Source: Chitinophaga hostae
Lineage (GTDB): Bacteria; Bacteroidota; Bacteroidia; Chitinophagales; Chitinophagaceae
Length of the DNA stretch: 64,000 nucleotides
Assembly (NCBI RefSeq): GCF_018224885.1
Contig: NZ_JAGTXB010000003.1
Coordinates: forward strand, 186,001 to 250,000
Direction: 5' to 3'
Made by a program: the position numbers and the translations under genes. The notes under the pieces were generated by a model. It saw nothing but the letters and a program-made list of their open reading frames with translations, was not told where the DNA came from and searched no databases. Below, in pieces: positions 1-8,000 of this stretch. Each line of letters opens with the position of its first letter. Positions within the stretch are counted from its first letter, which is position 1.

Positions 1-2
1 TG

Positions 3-587
3 CCTATTAATGCTCATCCACTGACTGTAAGGGAAGCTAAAGCATTGACTAAAGCGTTGTCCATTACTGATGAAAAAGTCAACTGTTTGCAATCTCATGG
101 TATTATGGACAGTCATATTCTGCATGTTGCCCCTCTAAATGGTAAGGCAATATGGTTTACAAAGTCAACGCAAAGGAAATTTTGCTTTACTGAAAACCTT
201 AACCTGCCTAACGGAAAGGCATTTGTGCCACCTCTATTGTGGATAGCAAATAGGCAGAGCCTAACGCTGTTTGCACTGGCCAGCAACCATAGACCCACTG
301 AAAAGACCATGCTTTATCATGCTCCGTTCTTCAACATTTATGAAGATGGAAAAGTATGTATGGGAACCGTTGATGTGCGGATAGAGAAAACGGCCTCACT
401 GGAAGATTTTATCAGAACTTGGGAAGATCATTTCTTTAATAGCTATTTCAGCCATCTGATGGCAGGACACAACCCTATTAACGGGAACTGTGTGAGCCTT
501 TGGGGTAATCTCATTGCCACAGGAGAAAGATTCCCAATAGAAGTACTCAAAAAAAGCAACACAACCTTTAAAGATCTATTAAAATGA
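3..587 (+). CDS. PRTRC system protein B (partial, 5' end outside window)
   Basis: The frame is open from the left edge with no in-frame start, so only about the last 194 residues are present; the TTG at 45 is an internal codon and not a convincing start. The sequence (NAHPLTVREAKALTKAL near the edge, then LYHAPFFNIYEDGKVCMGT and HNPINGNCVSLWG) matches what I know of PRTRC protein B, a member of a set of genes (ParB-like, C, E, F, B, ThiF) found on plasmids and ICEs whose biochemical role is unknown. The stop codon overlaps the start of the ThiF-like gene in an ATGA, so the two are translationally coupled. Family identity is quite sure; the function is not known. Confidence 0.85.
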   Translation, partial: PINAHPLTVREAKALTKALSITDEKVNCLQSHGIMDSHILHVAPLNGKAIWFTKSTQRKFCFTENLNLPNGKAFVPPLLWIANRQSLTLFALASNHRPTEKTMLYHAPFFNIYEDGKVCMGTVDVRIEKTASLEDFIRTWEDHFFNSYFSHLMAGHNPINGNCVSLWGNLIATGERFPIEVLKKSNTTFKDLLK

Positions 588-1387
588 ATACTGAAAAACC
601 CAAAATGCATTTTACAGATAAAGAGCTTCTCAATCCTACCAATCCGATTACTGTAAACCTGATCGGCGCGGGTGGTACAGGTTCAAAAGTCCTTACCTGT
701 CTATTGGAAATGAACCACAGCCTCATTGAATTGGGACATCCGGGGCTGTCTGTCCGCCTTTGGGATAGTGACACAATAAGTGATGCCAATATAGGCAGAC
801 AGAGGTTTGCCCAGTGTGAAACAGGATTGTATAAATCCGTTGCGCTCATTAACCGCGCCAACCGATGGGCTGGCACTAACTGGAAGGCTGAAATTATAAA
901 ATTTGGAAAGGACAATTTTGGAAAGTTACCCACCCATGCAAAAGCAACATTGTATATCTGCTGTGTTGATACGGTAAAAGCACGGTTTGAGATTACCGAC
1001 ATCCTCAAAGAACTTGGGGATTACAGAAACTATGGAGGTCATCCAACATATCTCCTTGATTATGGGAACAGCCAATTTACGGGACAGGTGATCCTTTCAA
1101 CCATTGGAGAAATCAGACAACCCAAATCCGAAAAATTTGAAACGGTTGCCAATCTACCTTTTATGACAGACGAATATGGTGATCTCTTACAACAATCTGA
1201 AATATCAGACGATACCCCAAGCTGTTCTCTTGCCGAAGCTCTTGGAAAGCAAGACCTGTATATTAATTCAGCATTGGCTCAAATGGGCTGTTCCTTGCTG
1301 TGGGGGTTATTTCGCAACGGAATGACCCCATATAGGGGATTCTTTCTCAATTTGAAAGATTTCCGCTCTGTACCCATTCCCGTCTGA
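584..1387 (+). CDS. PRTRC system ThiF family protein (E1-like)
   Basis: A 267-residue protein with the nucleotide-binding loop LIGAGGTGSKV at about residues 26-36, followed by an acidic strand (LWDSDTISDANIGRQRF) with the Arg-Gln pair typical of ThiF/MoeB/E1 enzymes, and a CCVDTVKARFEI stretch where E1 proteins contact the adenylate. ThiF/E1 proteins adenylate the C-terminus of a ubiquitin-like partner. In PRTRC loci this gene is normally last in the operon, which fits here: it overlaps protein B by 4 bases and is followed by hairpins. No ubiquitin-like partner is visible, but the upstream part of the operon lies outside the window. The substrate is unknown. Confidence 0.9.
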   Translation: MNTEKPKMHFTDKELLNPTNPITVNLIGAGGTGSKVLTCLLEMNHSLIELGHPGLSVRLWDSDTISDANIGRQRFAQCETGLYKSVALINRANRWAGTNWKAEIIKFGKDNFGKLPTHAKATLYICCVDTVKARFEITDILKELGDYRNYGGHPTYLLDYGNSQFTGQVILSTIGEIRQPKSEKFETVANLPFMTDEYGDLLQQSEISDDTPSCSLAEALGKQDLYINSALAQMGCSLLWGLFRNGMTPYRGFFLNLKDFRSVPIPV

Positions 1388-1401
1388 TGTCAAAATCGGC
1401 G

Positions 1402-1554
1402 GCAAAAATGCCATCCCTTCCGAAGTGGAGGGACCGCATTTTTGCACTCAAAATGGCGTAGCCCGTCAGGTAGAACCCTATCCTCTCCACAAACCTACTT
1501 CACGTTATACCTGACCGGCTACAGCATATTTGAACGGAACTCTCTTGAGTTCCG
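1402..1554 (+). other. Three consecutive hairpins downstream of the PRTRC operon
   Basis: Starting 14 bases after the ThiF stop: hairpin 1 has perfect outer arms GCAAAAATGC (1402-1411) and GCATTTTTGC (1436-1445) with a further inner pairing of TCCC/TTCC against GGAGGGA. Hairpin 2 has arms GTAGCCCGTCAGGTA (1458-1472) and TACCTGACCGGCTAC (1508-1522), 14 of 15 positions paired. Hairpin 3 has perfect arms CGGAACTC (1535-1542) and GAGTTCCG (1547-1554) around TCTT. Hairpin 1 could terminate the PRTRC operon, but three in a row suggests a structured RNA or a protein-binding DNA site. From 1555 to 1711 the sequence is AT-rich and I see nothing in it. Confidence 0.55.
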
Positions 1555-1711
1555 AAATTGTAATCCAAATGGAATATTAATAGAAATTCATCTACTTAAT
1601 GTCAGCCCTGTCATTGTACAATTTATAAAAGCACCACAATTACAGGCTTTTTTTGATTTGGGAAATTCCAAAGATAAAAATCGAGACTATTTCACTTTAT
1701 TTAACTCAAGT

Positions 1712-1951
1712 TTAATCTTGCCATTCTTTTTCAAATTCATCCTTTGTTATAAAATCAGAACTCTCTAAATCAAGTTCTTCAATAGTTTGATCATATAACA
1801 TTGATTCTCCATTCTGAGAGTTTTCTAATGTTAAAAATACTTTCCCGCGAGAACTAAGTTCAATTTGCCTGATAGCTTGCTTATTTTGGAACTGTATATA
1901 AAACCATATATTTTCTTCCTTCCAATACTTTTTTACAAATAATTCCTGCAT
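1712..1951 (-). CDS. Small hypothetical protein, end of toxin module 1
   Basis: 79 residues, acidic, with no signal peptide or membrane segment. It begins MQELFVKKYWKEENIWFYIQ and ends with an acidic tail (LDLESSDFITKDEFEKEWQD). I recognise the general look of small flavobacterial hypothetical proteins but no family. It lies on the same strand as the immunity-like lipoproteins, 249 bases beyond the TPR-like gene, so it may be the last member of the immunity region or an independent gene. The 249-base gap (1952-2200) is AT-rich and empty. Short length and lack of recognisable domain keep confidence moderate. Confidence 0.5.
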   Translation of the reverse strand: MQELFVKKYWKEENIWFYIQFQNKQAIRQIELSSRGKVFLTLENSQNGESMLYDQTIEELDLESSDFITKDEFEKEWQD

Positions 1952-2200
1952 AATTTCCTATACTTAAGGTTTAAAAGTTCACACATTACTTAAAATTTTG
2001 CATTTGAAAGCAAGAGGAAACCTTGGGTATCTCTTGTCATTTATTTCCTATGCATCACTAATTGCATAATTAAATAGAAGCTTTGTCAACTCGTCATTTG
2101 ATAATAATCAATTTTGGTCGTTTTTTGATTCTTTTATTGAGTGTAAAATTCAAAGTGTTTTAGATTCATACATTCACTTGTTTTGGGGTGAATAACCTAA

Positions 2201-3034
2201 TTACTTCGTTAATTTAACTTTGGGCAGGTTTAAAATTTCCATTTTAAATTCATTATTTAAAATTGGCAATAATTCTCCGTATTCAAAGACTCTCATAGGT
2301 AAAACTTGAAGATGTTCCACCGGCCACCAAGATCTTTCTGCATAGCGAATTAAAGTTTTCCATGCCAACTCTAGTCTACCTGAAATCACATAAAGTCTCG
2401 CTATATCTACATGAATATTCTCAATCTTAATTTTATCCGCATACTTTTCATAACATTCAAAAACATCAGAAGTTGCGCAATCAGTGATCATAAACTGCAA
2501 AATATATTCAATTCCCTCTATGCTATCTGGGTCTAGTTTAGGTCGATACTTTCTCAACTGATCTTCAAACTCTCTTTTAGCTTTCCCCTCAGTTATTAAA
2601 TTAATTGGAGGTTGATCAATGTATAATTTTTTATATCCTTTTAGTTTTAAAATATGCTGTTCAGTCAAATATCTATACTGGCTTACTAAATGTTCAGGCA
2701 AATCTAATTGTTCTTTTACCTCTAAAAAAAAATTATAAAATTTAATTGCTCTTTCTACCTGATCACTTTCAATAGCTGCATAAGTATAGGCATAAAAATG
2801 TTCGGTAAGTATATTTCCGGCATACCACTTATCATTATGTAAAAGAGATCGCTCGTCATAATCCATTGCAGAATTATAATCACTTTGATAATAGAATATC
2901 TCAGCCAAAACAATACCCTTTTGTGCATCGAAGCCTTCTATGCTATCTAGATTAGTAATACAATTTTCTACTACTCCGTTTCTGATCTCGTCAAAAAAAA
3001 CTCTTAGTTTTTTTGGAAGTTTTTCAATAGACAT
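2201..3034 (-). CDS. TPR-like helical hypothetical protein in immunity region
   Basis: 277 residues without signal peptide, rich in alternating helices of TPR/SEL1-like character (for example VLAEIFYYQSDYNSAMDYDERSLLH, then a segment at about residues 85-105 containing AIKFYNFFLEVKEQLDLP, and ARLYVISGRLELAWKTLIRY towards the C-terminus). The spacing suggests three to four degenerate helical hairpins. It starts only 7 bases after the stop of the first lipoprotein gene on the same strand, so it is probably co-transcribed with the array of candidate immunity genes. A role in immunity or in chaperoning a toxin is an inference from position only; no catalytic motif is visible. Confidence 0.65.
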   Translation of the reverse strand: MSIEKLPKKLRVFFDEIRNGVVENCITNLDSIEGFDAQKGIVLAEIFYYQSDYNSAMDYDERSLLHNDKWYAGNILTEHFYAYTYAAIESDQVERAIKFYNFFLEVKEQLDLPEHLVSQYRYLTEQHILKLKGYKKLYIDQPPINLITEGKAKREFEDQLRKYRPKLDPDSIEGIEYILQFMITDCATSDVFECYEKYADKIKIENIHVDIARLYVISGRLELAWKTLIRYAERSWWPVEHLQVLPMRVFEYGELLPILNNEFKMEILNLPKVKLTK

Positions 3035-3041
3035 ATTTACT

Positions 3042-3593
3042 TCAATTTTCTTTATATTGTTTCAACACTTTTGTTTCCATATTTTCACTTGGCCAGATTT
3101 CTATATGGTAATAGTCGTTATCGTTATCATGGGCAAGATCTACCTCTTGAACACTTGTAAAATTAGATGAATACACTCGTACACGATAACTACCAGGCAC
3201 CACTTTTATAGTGGCCTCTGTCAAACTATTGGGACTATTTAAGATTTGTAATTCCCCAGAAGTAATTTTAAGCCCACCTTCTACAACATGGTCATATTTG
3301 CTAAAGTCCATATCAGTATTTGGCTTGTCTAATACTTGAATATCTCCCTTGACATTACCATAACTTTGTGTAAATACTATCAACGCACTATCTTCAGACG
3401 ACAAACGTTTATTCATATCATTTTTAAAGGAATTAAAGTCTTTTTTTGTAATAAAATTCTTGCCAACAGAACTTAAATAGAATTGATTAAATTGAGTATA
3501 AAATTTAAAATTTTGACTTTTTTGATCCTTACTAGGGTTTGGTGAACATGCAAACATAATGCTTGCCATTAATAAGATTGAAATTTTTTTCAT
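3042..3593 (-). CDS. ComJ-like lipoprotein, candidate immunity protein (copy 3 of array)
   Basis: 183 residues with an N-terminal lipoprotein signal (MKKISILLMASIMFAC, Cys 16 as the lipidated residue). The mature part shares with the two genes at 3759 and 4466 the pattern YNQFY or FNQFY, SYGN.KG, KYDH.VEGG, SG.L.I, then PG.YRVRVYSSN and DNDYY.IE.WPS, and a KVLKQY end, so the three are clear paralogues. The layout Y-x-QF ... G-x-Y ... D-x-Y-x-I recalls ComJ/Nin, the inhibitor of the NucA nuclease; that comparison is from memory. Being lipidated it would sit in the periplasm or outer membrane. Immunity to the RHS toxin upstream is an inference. Confidence 0.75.
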   Translation of the reverse strand: MKKISILLMASIMFACSPNPSKDQKSQNFKFYTQFNQFYLSSVGKNFITKKDFNSFKNDMNKRLSSEDSALIVFTQSYGNVKGDIQVLDKPNTDMDFSKYDHVVEGGLKITSGELQILNSPNSLTEATIKVVPGSYRVRVYSSNFTSVQEVDLAHDNDNDYYHIEIWPSENMETKVLKQYKEN

Positions 3594-3724
3594 TTTTATA
3601 TTTTTAACTTAAATATTAATTCTAAGATACAACCTAAACATGCTCCACATTATGGAGATATACGTACTTATTACAGAAGGGTAAGTTATATTAGAAGATT
3701 AAAATTAACATTACTACATTAAAA

Positions 3725-3752
3725 AATTAGAGTGCTTATCAGCACTCTAATT
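3725..3752 (-). terminator. Rho-independent terminator (first copy of a repeated unit)
   Basis: A perfect 12-bp stem AATTAGAGTGCT / AGCACTCTAATT around the loop TATC. On the minus strand it is followed by a T run (TTTTTT), so it terminates the lipoprotein gene ending at 3759. The same 28 bases occur again at 4432-4459. Confidence 0.8.
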
Positions 3753-3758
3753 CCAAAT

Positions 3759-4313
3759 TTATAAGGGATTATTGTATTGTTTCAATACTTTTCTTTCCAT
3801 GTCGTGACTCGGCCAAATTTCTATTCGATAATAATCATTATCAGTATCATTCGCTAAATCAGTTTCTTCAACACTCGCAAAATTTGAAGAATAGATTCTT
3901 ACTCGATAATCTCCGGGTTTAACTTTTATAGATAATTCAACATCACTTCCTGGCCAACTTAGTATTTCTAAATTACCAGAGGACGATTTAATACCACCTT
4001 CAACGATGTGATCATACTTAGTGAAATCAATATTTTGAACAGGACCATTTTCTAAAACTTCAATCTTCCCTTTTACATTACTATAACTTTGGGTAAAGAT
4101 CACAAGAGCATTTTTTTCTACCCCAAGCCTAGCAATATACGCCGCTTTATCAGCTTTAATGCTATCTTCTACAAAACTTGCTTTATCACTGGTTATATAA
4201 AACTGGTTATATTCAGTATTAAACTTAAAATCTTTTATGCTCATATCTTTTTCTGTTTTAGGTGGGCAACCAAATATGCTCATTACTGCTAATATTATTA
4301 ATAATTTTTTCAT
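3759..4313 (-). CDS. ComJ-like lipoprotein, candidate immunity protein (copy 2 of array)
   Basis: 184 residues when started at the ATG at 4313, which gives a clean lipoprotein signal MKKLLIILAVMSIFGC; a longer reading from 4337 would add eight residues before the signal and run into the relic toxin tail, so I reject it. It is paralogous to its two neighbours (YNQFYI, SYSNVKGKIEVL, KYDHIVEGGI, PGDYRVRIYSSN, DNDYYRIEIWPS, KVLKQYNNP). It begins 13 bases after the stop codon of a relic RHS C-terminal tail, mirroring the 13-base spacing between the intact RHS gene and the gene at 4466. Its own terminator follows. Immunity function is inferred. Confidence 0.75.
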   Translation of the reverse strand: MKKLLIILAVMSIFGCPPKTEKDMSIKDFKFNTEYNQFYITSDKASFVEDSIKADKAAYIARLGVEKNALVIFTQSYSNVKGKIEVLENGPVQNIDFTKYDHIVEGGIKSSSGNLEILSWPGSDVELSIKVKPGDYRVRIYSSNFASVEETDLANDTDNDYYRIEIWPSHDMERKVLKQYNNPL

Positions 4314-4326
4314 AGTAATTATAATT

Positions 4327-4428
4327 TTATGGAACAACTGGAGCCATTCTCCAAATTAAATAGGCAGCATATACCACAGCAGCCCCCATTACAACTGGCC
4401 GTGAGGTTATAAAGATTTCCCCTTGTTA
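4327..4428 (-). pseudogene. Relic of an RHS toxin C-terminal tail
   Basis: On the minus strand this stretch reads in frame to a TAA at 4327-4329 as about 32 residues containing RPVVMGAAVVYAAYLIWRM and ending APVVP. The intact RHS gene at 5040 ends WPVITAAAVVLGAYYILKNV then PVP. The two are clearly homologous hydrophobic tails, at protein and DNA level (both end ...CCATAA 13 bases before a lipoprotein ATG). No start codon or upstream RHS sequence remains; the relic is cut off at the terminator at 4432-4459. It is what is left of a second toxin tip that once preceded the lipoprotein at 3759-4313. Confidence 0.75.
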
Positions 4429-4431
4429 AAA

Positions 4432-4459
4432 AATTAGAGTGCTTATCAGCACTCTAATT
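4432..4459 (-). terminator. Rho-independent terminator (second copy of a repeated unit)
   Basis: Identical 12-bp stem and TATC loop as at 3725-3752, again just downstream of a lipoprotein gene (ending 4466) and followed on the minus strand by a T run. The identity of the two copies points to duplication of the unit toxin tail, lipoprotein, terminator. Confidence 0.8.
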
Positions 4460-4465
4460 CGTAGT

Positions 4466-5026
4466 TTATTGAGGATTATTATATTGCTTTAAAACCTTCC
4501 TTTCCATATCATCGCTAGGCCATGCTTCAATACGATAATGATCATTATCAGTATCATTAGGTAAATCATTTTCTTTTACGCTTGCAAGATTGGAAGAATA
4601 AACCCTTACTCGATATTTGCCAGGATTAACTTTAATTGATAATTCTAAATGAGCATTAGGACAATCTCTGATCTGTAGTTCTCCTGATGGCAAATTGATT
4701 CCCCCCTCTACAATATGATCATATTTGTTGTAATCTAAGTTTATAACTGGTTTATCCAATATTTCGATCTCCCCTTTAATATTACCATAACTTTCAGTAC
4801 CAACTCCAATTATTCCTTTCTCCAAAGCCAATCGGTTATTAAAAGCTTCGTCACTCCAAAAATTTGCTGACCCAGCATTCCCTTTATTTTCGTCTTTCCC
4901 ATCTTCAATATAGAATTGATTATATTGAGTTGAAAACTCAAAGTATTTTACCTTCATATTTTTATGTGTGTTAAATGTACATGAGCATAATATGCACAAG
5001 ATTATTATATATGATATTTTTTTCAT
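4466..5026 (-). CDS. ComJ-like lipoprotein, candidate cognate immunity protein (copy 1 of array)
   Basis: 186 residues with lipoprotein signal MKKISYIIILCILCSC (Cys 16). The mature domain carries YNQFYIEDGK, FWSDEAFNNRLALEKG, KYDHIVEGGINLPSG, NPGKYRVRVYSSN and DNDHYRIEAWPSDDM. The run W-x-DEA after Y-x-QF, then G-x-Y and D-x-Y-x-I near the end, is the arrangement I remember for ComJ (Nin), the B. subtilis NucA inhibitor. Its start is 13 bases after the stop of the RHS gene with a NucA/NucB-like tip, the usual place for the cognate immunity gene. Its lipid anchor implies it meets the toxin outside the cytoplasm. Confidence 0.8.
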   Translation of the reverse strand: MKKISYIIILCILCSCTFNTHKNMKVKYFEFSTQYNQFYIEDGKDENKGNAGSANFWSDEAFNNRLALEKGIIGVGTESYGNIKGEIEILDKPVINLDYNKYDHIVEGGINLPSGELQIRDCPNAHLELSIKVNPGKYRVRVYSSNLASVKENDLPNDTDNDHYRIEAWPSDDMERKVLKQYNNPQ

Positions 5027-5039
5027 AATTATTTATTTT

Positions 5040-8000
5040 TTATGGAACAGGAACATTCTTCAAAATGTAATATGCACCAAGTACAACTGCTGCTGCAGTT
5101 ATAACAGGCCACATTTTATATGGAATTGCTGGACGGCTAAAATCTGGATGGCTAACCACCGGTGCAGGAGCAGGAACAAGGCCCTCTAACGCTCGTTGCT
5201 TTAAATCTTCTGGATCTCTTCCTTCCGGAACGGGAATTACCATGAATGCATCTCCCGTTTTCAAGCCTCTATATAAAACACTTAAACTACCTCCTTGTGA
5301 AGAATTTTCTTTTGATGGAACATATACAACATCAGAATTGACACCCTCAAATGTAGAAGCATATGGATATTCATCTCTTTGAAAAATTGGATATTTTGAA
5401 GGTAATCCACTATTTTTTATATTAGCTTTACTCCTATCATCTCTCGCTTTTTTATCAGAATCATAATGTAGAATCTGTGGTTTGCCTTTTATAAACGAAT
5501 TCAAAGTATGTCTATATATATTAGGAGTTAGTGCCTGAGGGACAAAATGAAATCCTTTTAAATTAATACCTCCAGTAGTTGCAATCTGATTTTGAATGAA
5601 GTTTAAAACCAATAGTGCATAATTCCCAGTAAAACCGACACCATTTCCTCCGTATAAAGAAGAGATACTGGAAGTTTCTGTTATATACCCAAATCCTCCA
5701 AAATCAGCAGAGGTACCACCGCTTCCATTAGGAACTTTCTGATGAGGATTAAAGCTACCACCCGCCATTTGCCACATATATGAACCTGGCACCAAATGGT
5801 TCTCCATTCCTTCGTAAGGAGCAGGTACGGCTTTTCTACCATCAGGATCAATAAAGCTTACTGGATTATTAAGTGCGTAGTTGTAAGGGTTAAATCTTCT
5901 TGAAGTCTCAGCCAACGGATCAATGACTCCCCATCTTCCGATATCAGCCATGTACATCCTTGCTCCATAGTCATTCCAACCGGTTTCTTTTTGCAGCTCT
6001 TTACCGTTATACTTGTAATTGTAGGATGGGTTTCCTCCTATAGTATTATATCCTGCGTGTTTTAACCCAAAAGGATAATAGTCGTTCTCTTCAAGAGCTT
6101 CTGCGCTGCCACTAGTATTTTTAAAATAGCTGAGGCGTATATTTCCCAAGTGGTCTGTATAGTTGTAAATATACTTATTATTTTCAAAATTATAATAGCC
6201 TTCTGAAGTGGGAACAAATTTTAAAACAAGAGGCCCTGTTCCTTTTTTGCTTGTTGTGGTTTCATACTGAAAACCATCGAGGTATTCGGTAGTATTAGAT
6301 GTAAGCTCTGTCGCAGTACCTAATGGATCGAAAGGAGTATAGTTATATACTTTCTTCACTTTTGTTCCATCAGCACGATACGTATACGCGGTATTTTCAT
6401 TAATGATTCCTGTACGTGTTTGCAATCCCTTGTCAAATTTGATATAATCTGGAAGATTAAGGAAGTTATAATCTATCTGCAAAATACCTTTATCCCTATG
6501 ATCTGCAATATTCCCATTATCATCATAAGAAATCATATTTCCAGATAGGTCTGGATATCCGTTGTAGTTAGCAGAAGCATCTGTTACTGAGTTCAATCTG
6601 TTCCCTGTGTAACTATAGGTAAGATCATCCATAAGGGAGGCCATTCCTGACATTCCTGTATTTCTCTTGATCGAAGTGATATTGCTTCCGGAATCATATT
6701 CCATGATCTCATTGTAAAAGCCGTTTTGAGGCACAGAAGCATTAGGTTCAGAATAAATTCCCTTTTTTAATCTGTTTAAAGCATCATATTGATAGTTGTA
6801 TTGTCTTAATATATTGTCGGTAGAAGTTTTCCAGGTTACTTCCGTGATGTTCCCATTGTACTTTGCCGGAGAATTGTTTGCATTTTGGGGATTGGTATAT
6901 TTCAGTTCAAACCCGAACAGTTTTGTTCCCAGCTGTGTAGGATCATTCACTTTAGTAAGTACACCACGAATGTCATAGGTATAATCTATATTTTGCAGAT
7001 TGTTTCCAACCTTTTTGTTGCTGAGCTGTGAAAGTTCATTGTAGGAATTCTCCACAAGTAACTCCTGTGGCTGGGTGCCAATCTGGTGCCATTGCTTTTT
7101 TAGTCTGTTTTTACTGTCATACTCAAAAACCTGGCTGATGATTTTCTCTGTATCAGCAATCACTCTCTTATGATAGACTTTGGTCTGTTTCACTACACCT
7201 GCAAAATCATACTCTGTTTCTGTTTTTGTGTATCCTTCAAGGTGATTAATGGAATAAGTACCAATAGCCATACCTTTGGTATTATAATAGGCATAACTTT
7301 TAGTCCAGTTATTATCCTCAATATTCTTAACAAGATTAAGAGTGGGGAAACCTTTTGTACTAACAGAAGTGCCTGTTATATCAGTGATCACACTTTGCCC
7401 GAATATGCTTACCGGAAAGGCAGGATTAAAACTATAAACAGGATAGGTATCATAATAATTAACACTTAATACAGTTACACTTCCGGTTGGAAAAGCATTT
7501 TGTGTATAGAAAACCTGCATCCCATTTGCTGTAAAGGAACTATCACTCCTTGATTCATTATTTTCAGCGTTAATGGTAATGTTATTAACATTATTCTGAA
7601 GGACTATCCTTGAATCCGCACTTGGGAAAAACCCGGAATACAGCACTCTTCCCCATTTATCATACTTGACGAACATCCACCCTTTCGCAGAAAAAGAATT
7701 GTTCACCGTTCTAAGCTTAGCATCCTGTGTCAAGATAACCCTGTCCTGCTGATCGTATATACTGAATTCCCAACCCTTACCAGGAAGTTTTTTCTCCACT
7801 TGCCTTCCCTGGGAATCATAGTGGTACTGATAGCATAGATTATCCAGTACAGAAGTACTAAGCGGTACAGAAACAGATATCCCTGTGGATGCCAGCGGTG
7901 GGATCACATATGCAAGGTTTCCAAATTCATCATATAAATAATAAGTATCTATTGTTTTTGTCCCATCATTTTTCCTTACCAAAATAGTTTTACCGGCACC

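Noticed and set aside
1442..1768. Plus-strand frame of 108 residues after the PRTRC operon
   Set aside because: It runs through the three hairpins and into the antisense of the gene at 1712-1951; its sequence has no family likeness and looks like a chance frame.
3594..3724. A second relic toxin tail before the lipoprotein at 3042-3593
   Set aside because: A short hydrophobic reading (TYISIMWSMFRLYLRI) ends before the gene, but I cannot align it with the RHS tail, so it is not supported.
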